Below are positions 34,826-46,250 of a DNA stretch of 64,000 bases, in pieces. The notes under the pieces are model-generated. The model searched no databases. It was not told where the DNA came from and worked only from the letters and a program-made list of their open reading frames with translations. Within the stretch, counting starts at the first letter, position 1. The number at the start of each line of letters is the position of its first letter. This stretch comes from Gentiana macrophylla (taxonomy: Eukaryota; Streptophyta; Magnoliopsida; Gentianales; Gentianaceae), in the NCBI GenBank assembly GCA_026214975.1, contig CM047806.1, positions 101,200,239 through 101,264,238 of the forward strand, in the 5' to 3' direction. Position numbers and translations under genes: made by a program.

Positions 34826-37238
34826 TGTCGAATCAACAAAGAGTATAGTGATAGCAAGGTCGAATCCACAGGAACAACGTTTAAGTACCAAAGTCGACGT
34901 AGAACTTGGTTTAGGTCAAGATTGCGGTGGAGAGATATTACACTAGTGCAAGTAAAAATTAGCTAACGGTTGTAGTTCTAGTTATTAAAAGGTATAGCCG
35001 AATTATGATCCAACGAGTTACTTTTACCCCTAAGGGAAAACTTGGCAGGGCGTGTTTTAACCAACCTACCTTTCCACAAGAATTTTAACGACATCCACGG
35101 GTGCCAACTCCTAATTCGGTGTTAAGGTCCGAACAACTCTCACTCAACACCCTATGTGAAGTTAATTAATTTTCCTTTAGAAAACCGATTAACCTAACAT
35201 GATTACGCTCTTAGAGTCGCCGAACAACGATGACAAACCTCTGTATTGGAAACGGTCCTAACAACTAGGCCGAATCTACGCATGCGATCCCAAAACCCTT
35301 TTCCCACATCTCACCGCAAAATACATTTATAGGTTCGATATGTGTGACAATGAACTAAATGATCGAGTTTAATTCAAAGACGTTGATTAAGTTTTAGGGC
35401 GTGGATTACTCATTAAAACATTATTTTACGCGCTACACAACTCCCGTTTAATCCCCTTAGTATGTTTTACTCGCTTTCTACATAATTCGACTATACGTGC
35501 GTTTAGCTATTCATTTTGACGATAATAACGGAATGATTAACGGAAATTATATTAACGACGGAAAGTAAAAGCGAATTCATTTTTTTATAAGTACATATAT
35601 ATATTTATATATATATATATAGATATATAGTTATATAGCTAATAATATATATAAGTGCATAAAAGTAAATATACTATATATATATATATATAAGTGCGTA
35701 AAAGTAAATACGTAAGTAAATGCGTAAAAGTAAATATATATATATATATAAGTGCGTAAATAAAATGCGTAAGTAAAATGCGTAAAAGTAAATAAAAGAT
35801 CGAAACAACGAACTACTGATAATTATACTATTACAACGGTATTTTAATTAATTTATATAAAACATATATATATATATATATATACATACGTAGACATATA
35901 TATATATCTATATATATATATGTATACGGCCCAAACGAGATGAAAATACAAAAGAAAAGAGATGAAGAAGATGAAAGGAACTAGATCTATATATATATAT
36001 ATATATAAAATTACCCGATTACAGCTGCTGATTCAGATCTCGTATTCTTCCGGACATTACAACGACTACAGCCACACCGAGCTACCGATAATTTCCCGAG
36101 CATTACAACGATACTACTACTACTAAATTATTCCCGGCATAATGCCGTTACTAAAACTAAAAGAAAGAAACGAGAGAGATAGATATATATATATATACAC
36201 AGAAAATATATATATATAAAGGGGTGCTCCTGCTGCTGCAAATGATCTCCATATATATAGGCAAAAAGTTGAAGGCCGGCCCAGGCCGGGTCATAGCCGG
36301 ACCGGTCCGGGTACATCATTGCTTATGACTCAGCATGATTCTCGAAGGATCGATTGATCAGATTTATGTAATTAAAACTTGTAAAATCCGTATCTTGAGT
36401 TGTAGACCTCCAAAAATTTCAAACGAATTGCCAAAATTAAGGTCTCGAGAAACTCTACAACTTTCATGAAGGATTCTTCTCCAGAAAACGCCTTCTTGAT
36501 TACCTCGTGTTCCTCCGAAGCTATTTCGGGATTTTTATTAACCCAAATCGATTAGCCACTTGATCACTGTTTAAGTTGTAGACCTCCAATCTTCATAATT
36601 TAAATTGCATTGGAAAGCTTATATGAAGATCTTCAACTTCCGTGAAGAACACTTTTTCAGATAACGTCTTTTTGATGAGCCATTCGTATGTCGAGTCTTT
36701 TACGGGATTTCCACTAGTTGATCACTTGAACTAGTGACGCTTCATAACTTGAGTTCTAGAAGTCCAATTGACGTGATTCAAAGTGCGTCGGAAAGTTTAT
36801 ATGAAGATCTACGACTTTCATTAAGGCCACTTCTTCAGAAAATGCCGTTTTGATAGGCAATTCCCATCGATACTCGGGATTTTCATTCTTAAGAAACGAT
36901 TAACCCTTTGATCATTTGATTTAGTGACGCTTTATAACTTCCTTCCAATGACTCGAATTGACTTCAAAAAGTGTCTATACTGGGATTTCAGTTCATTTTA
37001 GGATTACGCAAAGAAATAAATGCAAAATACCCATAAAACAGAGATATGACACTCGGTTACTAAACCGTACAAAAACTAAAAAAACACTTAAAAATACGAT
37101 ATTTTATATATTACTTACTACTTATATATTTTTATGAAATTTAGGAATTAAAGACTCAAAATGATATAAAAGTGTTCAAAATGATATCAGAAACGGGGTG
37201 AAAAGTTATAAAAATAACTGTGAATTTTTCCGTTATCA
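34826..37238 (-). repeat. 5' LTR of copy E
   Basis: About 2.4 kb on the minus strand, starting TGATAACGG at 37238. It has the 176-bp repeats, CCGGACCGGTCCGG (36297-36310), AT microsatellites and a U5 ending in the block GTGGATTCGACC (near 34865-34880). It is nearly identical to 27645-29925 over the shared length. It joins pol directly at 34826 with no PBS. Confidence 0.82.
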
Positions 37239-37247
37239 CACAATTTT
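37239..37247. other. 9-bp LTR-LTR junction
   Basis: CACAATTTT separates the start of E's 5' LTR (37238) from the end of the next minus-strand LTR (37248). On the minus strand it reads AAAATTGTG: the first bases look like the start of a PBS (AAAATTGG) and the last like the end of the polypurine region (TTGTG). Confidence 0.7.
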
Positions 37248-38451
37248 TGATGAGAGAAAAACACACCCACTAAAATATTGGTCCCCGGCAACGGCGCCAA
37301 TTTTTTGATGAGCGAAAAATTCACCCACTAAAAATACATTTATAATGACTTGCAAAACCGTGGGTAAACTAACTCTCTAACTGGCAGAGTACCAGGTCGA
37401 TTGCTAGGATAGCTACAGGAGTACGAGGTCGTCCCAAGAGAAATGTGGTTGTGAGTACCAAAATGAACGTCGAACTTAGTCTAGGCGATCAAAGTTGTTG
37501 GTTATGTTTGTTATAGCTAAAACAGAAAATAAATATTATTCTAACGAGTTTAACTAAGTGCTTAAAAAGCATAGCCGAGCCATGATCCAACAGGTTATCT
37601 CCCCACAGGAAAAACTTGATAAGGAGTGTGTTTTAACCAACCTACCTTTCCACAGTATTTTAACGACATCCACGGGTGCCAACTCCTAATTCTGGTGTTA
37701 AGATCTGAACAACTCTCACTCAACACCCTATGTGAAGTTAATTAATTTTCCCTTTAGAAAACCGATTAACCTAACATGATTACGCTCTTTGAGTCGCTCG
37801 AACAACGATGACAAACCTCTGTATTGGAAACGGTCCTAACAACTAGGCCGAATCTACGCAGCGATCCTTAAAACCCCTTTTCCCACATCTCACCGCAAAA
37901 TGCATTTATAGGTTCGATGTGTGTGACAGTGGACTAGATGATCAATCTAATTCAAAGACGTTTAGAATAAGTTTTAGGACGTGGATTAATCATTAAAACA
38001 TTATATTACGTGCTACACAACTCCCATCTCGTCTACCGAGGGTTGATTTCACCCGTTTTCACATAAATCGGCTATGTAACGAGATTAGCTAGTCATAATA
38101 ACGGAAATAACAACGAAATATAAATATATATCTAAATACATACATATATATATAAATACTAGTATATAGATATATATGCGTATATATAGATATATATATA
38201 TAACAAGAAAGAAAAGAAATAACACGAAAAGAAAACAAAACGAAAAAGATAACTACAAATTATATAGATATACGTATAGATATATATATTTATACTAATT
38301 AATGAAAGTAACGGTTTGTAGTTCTAGTTATTAAAAGGTATAGCCGAATTATGATCCAACGAGTTATTTTTACCCTAAGGAAGACTTGACAAGGAGCGTG
38401 TATTAACCAACCTTCCTTTCCACAGTAATTTTAACGACATCCATAGTGATA
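37248..38451 (-). repeat. LTR fragment (R-U5) with long terminus
   Basis: Minus-strand LTR piece whose end is the long form: terminus TCTCATCA at 37248, PBS copy at 37282-37299 and inner terminus GCTCATCA just above. It carries the same composite join (about 38303) as the LTR at 26643-29925. At 38451 it is joined abruptly to the tail of D, so U3 and the polypurine tract are deleted. Confidence 0.72.
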
Positions 38452-39596
38452 TAGGACGTTTCGTGATAACGCCCTACCGCACTCAAATCATTGGTAGCTA
38501 CAACCGACATATATATAGTTTATCTTATTTTGACATTCTTTCTATCACATTCAAACCTTGAGATATTCACAAGACATGTTCGAAGTTAGGTACTAAGTTA
38601 CCGCTATTTCTAGGATAAACCACTAGAATCTTGAATGGAGTACTGATTTAAAATTTTCGCTTCAATTTCAAAGGCTTACGTGAAGGAATTCATGTTATAC
38701 AAATAAATTTCCGTTAAAATACACTTACGGTTCACATTGGTTATACATATCCAAATTGATCATTACATCTTTAAATCCATGAAATATATACCTTATACAA
38801 ATTATTTTAATCAACTAAATAATGCTCGAAAAGATCAAAAACTAAAGGTTTAAACACTTCTTCGCCATTTCTAAACCAACCAGACTCTACCCCCCACTTA
38901 CGATTTTGCATTATTCTCAGAGTGTAAATGAGATAGAGAGGAAGACTTAGCTTATAAATCAGGCAGAAAGGTGCTATCGAATCCCGTAACAGCCATGAGA
39001 AAGCACGTCCCGAATCCCTATATGAAAACAACCAAAACAAAGCAAACACAGGACATGGTCCTCGTGCCAAGACATCGAATAGGGATATGGGAATAATAAG
39101 ATAATGGCCCTGTCACGTCATAAAATTCGATAGGCAATATAATCGCTTTAGATGGAAACATAACTCACACGGGTAAAGCACAGAACATCTAAGCATATAC
39201 GTATCATAGAGAGTATCATGTGAGCATATATCATAGTCAAGTCAGCAATTCATATATTCATTTTTATTACACACAGTTTTATTAAGGCGGGAATACTCAC
39301 CACTATACTACGACGACCAGAAATTTGAAACAGACTAGATCATAAAAATGAAATGTGTGAAAGAGTATAGAGTCTTTTATACCCAGATCCTCAAGGGTTC
39401 AATAACCTAAGTCCAAGAAAGGATACATTTGAATTTTTATCTTTTTTCTCCATCGGGATTTTCGGATAACCACCTAATCATTCCCTCTTAATGAAATTCA
39501 AACATTCATCCTGAGACTTGGTTGTGCTTTGTGTTCATCTTTCATACAGATTCTACATTTCATTAAGACTAGTCTTATCCAAATTATTATTATTAT
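38452..39596 (-). other. 3' untranslated tail of copy D, truncated
   Basis: Minus-strand tail with the first hairpin (38452-38476), the upstream polypurine-like tract (38884-38902) and the tRNA-Asp half (39285-39317). It stops at the first hairpin; the second hairpin, polypurine tract and LTR start are missing. No gene; the open frame at 38807-39070 has no homology I recognise. Confidence 0.72.
39285..39317 (-). ncRNA. tRNA-Asp 5'-half copy in D
   Basis: On the minus strand GTCGTCGTAGTATAGTGG then TGAGTATTCCCGCCT, one mismatch from copy E. Confidence 0.72.
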
Positions 39597-39643
39597 CGGG
39601 CGCCTCCCGGTAGCGCTTTTGTTTAACGTCGTTGGCTCGACAG
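39597..39643 (-). promoter_or_regulatory. Conserved post-ORF motif (copy D)
   Basis: On the minus strand GAGCCAACGACGTTAAACA, then AAAGCGCTACCGGGAGGCGCCCG. In this pol-less copy it follows the gag-like ORF, just as it follows pol in A and E. Confidence 0.6.
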
Positions 39644-39699
39644 GGTGACTCTATCTCAGACTCAATCAACCAAAATCCGAACTTAAGAAGATCAACAGC

Positions 39700-40630
39700 T
39701 TAAGAAAAATTAACAATGCGAGAACCAAAGAAATTAAATTGTCTAGAAACGTACCTCGTTTGGCTCTCGATGCTACCTCCTCCCACCAGAGAATCTTCTT
39801 TTATCGATCGTCGAACCATCTTCTTTTGAAAATTACCATAAAGCTCATCCATTGGGAGTATACAAACCGGACCGCAAAATTCATCCTCACAGAGTGGACG
39901 AATGTAATAATCCGGGACCAACATATCTACTATTACCAACTCTCCCAAAGTGGCTTTACTAAAGATGGCCAATCAATCTCTCGCTCTCTAACTCTGTCAT
40001 CTCCAAATCTTGCACTTTTTCTTTGCAAACCGAATTATCAACCTTATTCTCACCCCGAACTTTTTCGGTGATAACATTTTCATCCCTAACCACCTCTATT
40101 GCACTTGTCTCTCGCCTCTTTCACATACCTCACTAATTCAATCAATTGCCCCACCTTGTCTTGAAGATTTCTTATGGCGGAGTCGGATTTACCTTGAACT
40201 CCTGCATGTCCAACGATCGCTCTTCCAAGATCTGGTTCAATCGTTCTAATTGCTCTATTTGACTATCGGTGAATTCTTCTTGTGGCATGGGGAAAAGCGA
40301 TCGTATTGACTTTGATATATTGGAGGTGAGTAGCGCTTTCTTGCCATTCCGCACAATCGATCGGTGGCTGAATCTGTTGAAGCTATCAACGCATTGAGCA
40401 TGAACACCGTAATCCCGATAAGCACCAGGGGTTAGGACAACCCTCGTAATATTGTGGCTCATAACTCGAATAACCATAATTACGGTCCTGGTATGCACTA
40501 GGCACCGATAATTCCATGAACCTTGATTATTCTCTTTGTTGATATTGAGGCTCGCATACCTAACTGTTGTTGATAAGGTTGGTAGGGTATTGTTGTTCAC
40601 CGAGTAGTTTTGATTGAAAAATCCATCCAT
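39700..40630 (-). pseudogene. Gag-like ORF of non-autonomous copy D
   Basis: The N-terminal half (40630-40172) is the same protein as in C (MDGFFNQNYS start, EQLERLNQILEERSLDMQEF coiled segment) but with several frame breaks. It goes on past the coiled segment into an acidic stretch (about 40096-39975) and then frame 39972-39700: MAIFSKATLGELVIVDMLVP, a Cys-containing segment (LCEDEFCGPVCILP), ending at a stop about 55 bp before the post-ORF motif. No protease, RT or integrase is present between PBS and tail, so D must rely on enzymes from elsewhere. The last 90 residues match nothing I recognise. Confidence 0.6.
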
Positions 40631-40979
40631 TTAAGCTCAATCTGCAAGATCTCGTAAAACAACAATAAAACAATAAAATTCTTTTTTTTTTTTCGTTTTT
40701 TTTTTTTTTTACACACACGATATTTAGACCCTCAAAAAGTTATGGTAGCCGAAGGCCCTAATCCCAGCTTTAGCCGGACTTACAAGATATCACCCTCCAA
40801 GAGGCTAAGTACCAAAGTCGTATTCAAACCGAGTTCAGACAATATCACTTCAAAGATCCATAGCTCTTTGTCGACATCTAAATAAAACAAGAAAATAAAA
40901 ACCTAGGCCCAAGCCTTCGGTTCACTTACAAGATATCACAACAATATCACACATTTCCCCGGCAACGGCGCCAATTTTT
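40631..40979 (-). other. Leader and tRNA-Asp PBS of copy D
   Basis: PBS at 40956-40973 (exact TGGCGCCGTTGCCGGGGA on the minus strand), directly after the short LTR end. The leader is nearly identical to that of C, including the T/A homopolymer runs (40681-40710). Confidence 0.78.
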
Positions 40980-41745
40980 TGATGAGCGAAAAATTCACCC
41001 ACTAAAAATACATTTATAATGACTCGCAAAACCGTGGGTAAACTAACTCTCTAACTGGCAGAGTACCAGGTCGATTGCTAGGATAGCTACAGGAGTACGA
41101 GGTCGTCCCAAGAGAAATGTGGTTGTGAGTACCAAAATGAACGTCGAACTTAGTCTAGGCGATCAAAGTTTTAGGTGGAGTGATTATACTAATGCGAAAA
41201 ATAAATTTTTAACTAACGAGATTAACTAGGTGATTAAAAAGCATAGCCGAGCCATGATCCAACAGGTTATCTCCCCACAGGAAAAACTTGATAAGGAGTG
41301 TGTTTTATCTGATTCAGTTTATATGACATTCACGGGTGTCAACTCTTTATTCTTGCGTTAAGATCTCGAACGGCTCTCACTTAACCCCCCATACTAGGTT
41401 TATTAACCTCCCTTTAGAAAACTAACTCGCTTAACATGGTTAACCGGAATAAAAGTCGATGAAAACCTCACAAAAGCATAGTCCTCGCTTTGTCACTTAG
41501 GTTGTCAATCTAATTGTCGAGCTATGTTTTAGTGATTCCAATCGTAACATGAGTTTATCATACTGAACTTTTAATTAAGCGCAACACAACTCCCATCTCG
41601 CCTCCCGAGGGTTGATTTTACCCGTTTCACATAATTCGCTATGTTGAGTTTAACTACTCATATTAACTAAATTAACAACGAAAATAACAAAACGAAAGAA
41701 AACAAAACGAAAAAGATAACTACAAATTTATATAGATATACGTAT

Positions 41746-41784
<39 letters not shown>

Positions 41785-42997
41785 TATATATATAATATAA
41801 TGTATATATATATATTTATACTAATTGCATAAAAGTAAAAGAAAGCAATAAAAAAACGAAACGAAATTATATTAAAACTATAACTAGTCGGGTTATTACA
41901 ATCGACATTATAACGACATATATATCTAATTTAGTTTCCCATAATTAAAAAGAAAGGAAAAGAAGAAGGAAAAGAGGCCCAACGATCACAGCTCTGCAAT
42001 GCTTCTATTTATAGAAAATGGGTCAAGGCCGACCGGGCCGGAAAAGAGCCGGACCGGTCCGGGTACCATTATTGCATATGACTCAGCATGATTCTCGAAG
42101 GATCGATTGATTATATTTATGTAATTAAAACTTGTAAAATCCGTATCTTGAGTTGTAGACCTCCAAAAATTGCAAACGAAATGCCAAAATTAAGATCTCG
42201 AGAAACTCTACAACTTTCATGAAGGACTCTTCTTCAGAAAACGCCTTTTTGATGGGTCATTCCCATTACGTGTCGTTTTCGGGATTTTCCCTAATACAAA
42301 TCGATTAGCCACTTGACCACCATTTGAGTTGTAGAAGTCCGATTGACTTGATTCAAAATCCATTGGAAAGCGTTCTTGAAGATATACAACTTTTATGAAG
42401 GAAACATCTTCAGAAAATGTCGTTTTAATGAGCCATTCGTATTACGAAGATATTTCGGGATTTCTACTAATCCGAATTGATTAGTCAATTGACCATAACT
42501 TGAGTTGTATAACTCCAATTGACGTGATTCAAAGTGCGTTGGAAAGCTTATGTGAAGATCTACAACTTTCATTAAGAAGTCATCCCCTGAAAATGCCTTT
42601 AAGATGGGTCAAATCTCCGTTGAAACAGGTTTTGGTTATAAATATGCAAGATAATTTGATCCATTTGAACTCGTAAGCTTGTGGCATCTTCTTCTAATCC
42701 TCTAAACACATCTTTTAGACTCAAAACATGTCGTTACGTGGAATCTTGGTCAATGTATAATCCTGCAATGAACCACCAAAATACCAAACGTAAATCCGAC
42801 ATTTACACTCCGATTACTAAACCGGTACAAAACTAGTAAAAACACGATAAAAATACGATATTTTATATAATAACTACTACTAACATATTTAGATGAAACA
42901 TTGGAATTAATGACTCGAACTGATATAAAAATACTCGAAATGATATCAGAAACGGGTTGAAAAGTTATAAAAATAACGGTGAATTTTTCCGTCATCG
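40980..42997 (-). repeat. 5' LTR of copy D
   Basis: About 2.0 kb, minus strand, starting at 42997 (GATGACGG; the first T is lost) and ending GCTCATCA at 40980. It has the TATA box TATAAATA (42006-42013), CCGGACCGGTCCGG (42049-42062) and the 176-bp repeats. It is the closest copy to the 3' LTR of A (for example the shared TATAAATAGAAGCATTGCAGAG segment). Confidence 0.82.
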
Positions 42998-43062
42998 CTC
43001 ATCAAAAAATTGGCGCCGTTGCCGGGGACCAATATTTTAGTGGGTGTATTTTTCTCTCATCA
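42998..43062 (+). repeat. Plus-strand LTR end with PBS copy
   Basis: GCTCATCA, PBS TGGCGCCGTTGCCGGGGA, then the second terminus ending TCTCATCA at 43062, directly followed by the target duplication ACATC. It is the missing end of element A's 3' LTR, joined head-to-head with D's LTR start. Confidence 0.78.
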
Positions 43063-43067
43063 ACATC

Positions 43068-44303
43068 TGTATGCATAAAATCAAGACTGAAGAGGGTGCA
43101 AAATGTGTTAGACAGCGCCAGAGGAGGCTCAACCCTCATATGCAAGAGGTGGTCAAGAAGGAAATTATCAAGCTTTTAGATATGGGTATCATATACGCAA
43201 TCGCTGACAATGAATGGGTATCCCCTACTCAGGTAGTTCCCAAGAAGGGAGGAATTACTATTGAGAAGAATGAGAAGGGTGAAGAAATAGCATTGAGGCT
43301 TGTTACTGGTTACAGAGTCTGCATTGATTACAGGAAACTCAATGAGGTAACCATGAAAGATCATTTCCCCCTTCCTTTCATTGATCAGATGCTTGAGCGT
43401 CTGGCGGGACATGCATTCTATCAAGCTCCTGGATGGATACTCAGGTTATTTCCATACCCTTCGATCCGGTTGACCAAGAAAAGACCACTTTCACCTGCCC
43501 TTATGGTACATTCGCTACAGCGGATGCCATTTGGTCTTTGCAATGCCCAAATTACATTTCAAAGATGTATCTCGGCTATCTTTGACGGGCTAGTTGAAAA
43601 GTGTATGGAAATTTTCATGGATGACTTCTCGGTCTTTGGTCAATCCTTCGATGATTGTCTTGACAATCTTGACCAGGTCTTATCCAGATGTGTGGAAAAG
43701 AACTTAGTCCTAAACTGGGAAAAGTGCCATTTCATGGTAGATGAGGGAATAGTTCTTGGCCACAAGATCTCCGCCAAAGGTATTGAGGTAGACAAAGCCA
43801 TAGTAGAAGCTATCGAGAAGATGAGTTATCCTAAGAATGTGCGCGAAGTCAGAGGTTTTCTTGGACATGTCGGTTTCTATAGGAGATTCATTCAAGACTT
43901 TTCCAAGATAGCCAAGCCCCTGTCTACACTACTTAAAGAAGACGTTGTATTCCATTTTGATGAAAGTTGCAAGCAAGGGTTTGAGGAGCTTAAAAGTCGA
44001 TTAATCTCTGCGCCGATCCTTATTTTGCCTGACTGGAATCTCCCCTTCGAGCTTATGTGCGATGCATCAAACTATGCTGTTGGCGCAGTCTTAGGACAGA
44101 GAATAAAAGGGAAATTCCAGCCAATCTATTATGCCAGTCACACACTAAATCCATCTCAAGTAAACTACACGACGACTGAAAAGGAATTATTGGCCATAGT
44201 CTTTGCTATGGACAAGTTTCGTAGTTACTTGTTGGGTGCTCAAGTGGTTGTGTGGGATCTGATCACGCCGCTTATGATACTTGATGACAAAGAAAGAGGC
44301 TAA
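43068..44303 (+). pseudogene. Reverse transcriptase and RNase H (outer element)
   Basis: Resumes the outer pol after the nested insertion. It has RRLNPHMQEVVKKEIIKLL, WVSPTQVVPKKGG, YRVCIDYRKLNEVTMKDHFP, FIDQMLERLAGHAFY, the catalytic block IFMDDFSVFG, WEKCHFMVDEGIVLGH, HVGFYRRFIQDFSKIAKPL, and RNase H with ELMCDASNYAVGAVLGQ and YYASHTLNPSQVNYTTTEKE. Between about 43415 and 43520 the usual LDGYSGYF...TTFTCPYGTF block is out of frame but the frame is restored, so one long ORF covers a damaged RT palm. RNase H ends early, near 44260. Confidence 0.9.
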
Positions 44304-45861
44304 ACCGCGCTTACTACGTTGGATACTGACCCTACAAGAGTTTGATGTCCAAATCAAAGACAAAAATGGTAGTGAAAACGTAGTGGCTGATCACGATACA
44401 AGAATGTTGGGTGAGGAAAAGGGTGACCTTGACGATATAGATCTTTACTTTCCTCTGAGAATGTCATGCTTATCGACGGTTGTGCTCCAGATGTTCCATG
44501 GTATTCTTCCATTGTAAACTACCTTCATTCCTAATATCTTGATCCAGAATTGTCTTATCAGGAGAAGAAGAGATTCTTCTCTCGATTTGAAAACATTCGC
44601 TTGGGATGAACCTTACCTCTTCAAGATTTGTAAAGATGGTTTGTTTGAGAAGATGTGTTCCGAATCCGAGCAACGTGATATTATTGAGCAATGCCACAGT
44701 GGACCCACACCGCGGTCACTTTGGTCCTTGGAAAATCGTTGCTAAGATCTTTCAATCCGGCTTCTATTGGCCCACGATCTTTAAAGATACGAAGCTTTCA
44801 GTAAAGCTTGTGATAGGTGTCAAAGAACCGAACTTTAACAAGGCGTTTCGACTTGCCATTGAAACCCATCCTAGAATGCGAAGTCTTTGATGTATGGGGT
44901 ATCGATTTTATGGGACCATTCCCATCATCTTGTGGAAATAAATACATCTTAGTCTCATGGATTATGTATCGAAATGGGTGGAGGCTCAAGCCACTTCTCA
45001 CAATGATCATAAACGGTCATGAAGTTCCCGAAGAAAATATTTTCGTGAGATTTGGATGTCCCCGCGCTTTAATCGGTGATGAGGAACGCATTTCGCAACC
45101 GGCCACTAGAAAAAGTGCTTGAGAAATATGGTGTCCGGCATAAAACTGGTACACCATATCATCCTATGACTAGTGGTCAGGTTGAAAGAAGCAACCAAAG
45201 TTTAAAGAGGATCCGAGAAAACGATTATACCATAGAAAAGACTCGAGTCTAAAGTTGGATGATGTCTTTGTGGGCATATCGAATCGCCTATAAGACCCCC
45301 ATGGGTACATCACCCTATCAAATGGTTTATGGTAAACCATGCCACTTGCCAGTTGAGTTAGAGCATAGAGCATATTGGGCCACGAAGTTTTTAAACTTCG
45401 ATACCCAATCTTGTGGAAAACATCGATTGCATCAGTTGCATGAGTTAGACGAATTTAGACTTCAGGCCTACGAAAGTGCCAGGATAAGTAAGGAAAAGAC
45501 GAAACTCCTTCACGATGTCAAAATCAAGAAGCGAGAATCCCATGTTGGGGAACATGTTTTATTGTACAATTCCAGGTTACATCTGTTCCCTGGTAAGCTG
45601 AGGACACGATGGTCCGGTCCCTTTGAAATTCTCCAAATCATTCCTGGAGGTGTTTTAGAACTACGAGGTTATGGTGACCATCCGTTCCGAGTAAATGGTC
45701 AAAGGTGCAAGCATTACATTGGTCAAGCCAAGGAAAAGCCTTTGATTGTTCGTTTCCTCGATATCCCTCGGTTGTGGTACTTGAAGTCAATAAATTTGAT
45801 GAGTTTTCGCCCGATCTGCTTTCCGAGGATGACGGTAGTGGTCCTCTCCAAGAAGTTCTAG
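44304..45861 (+). pseudogene. Integrase (outer element)
   Basis: Broken into several frames. It starts with the RNase H/integrase connection ([21 protein letters not shown]), then a damaged HHCC zinc domain ([16 protein letters not shown]). The core has Asp in [17 protein letters not shown], a degenerate second Asp region ([13 protein letters not shown]) and Glu in TSGQVERSNQSLKR (shifted frame near 45170). The C-terminal part is cleaner (45259-45861): YKTPMGTSPYQMVYGKPCHL, then [20 protein letters not shown] and RTRWSGPFEILQIIPGG. Not functional as read. Confidence 0.87.
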
Positions 45862-46090
45862 CAGTAGTTGGGACATGGAAGAGTTTGAAAAGGAGCAACA
45901 GCTGAAACATCGTCGTAAGAAGAAGAAATCAACAATGGGGAGAATTAAACAGTGTGGAAGGCAATTAAAAATTAACCCCATGTGTTGATCTTTGTTTACT
46001 TCGCAGCCACACTATCATCGATCAAAGCCTACACGAGGTAGTGGCTAGCGTAAAGTTAAATGGCCTCGATCCAGTGAGCTAAAAGAGTGT

Positions 46091-46134
46091 CGAGCTAACG
46101 ACATTAACCAAAAGCGCCACTAGGGGGCATCCTA
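46091..46134 (+). promoter_or_regulatory. Conserved post-pol motif, copy 1 (outer element)
   Basis: CGAGCTAACGACATTAACCA, then AAAGCGCCACTAGGGGGCATCCTA. TAGG/CCTA can pair around GGGCAT. It lies about 230 bp after the last recognisable integrase codon. Confidence 0.55.
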
Positions 46135-46250
46135 GATATCCCATATTATATTAGTACTCTCTTTTATGTTTTTTTTCTTTGATTTAGTTTTTATCTTAAG
46201 TCTAATTAAGATTTTGTTTGAATCTGTTCAGTTTAGCTGTGTTTTTAGAT

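Larger units (their letters stand above)
11737..43062. mobile_element. Inner Athila-like family: nested, rearranged insertion
   Basis: This block lies in the outer pol. The duplication ACATC (11732-11736 and 43063-43067) flanks it, and its outermost ends are a plus-strand LTR start (TGATAACGG) and a plus-strand LTR end (TCTCATCA), so one integration explains both borders. Inside are plus-strand element A (11737-22770), minus-strand copies E, C and D, and LTR pieces in both directions, about 31.3 kb in all. This is far longer than one element, so rearrangement or further insertion happened after or during integration. A mis-assembly of repeats cannot be excluded from sequence alone. Confidence 0.8.
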
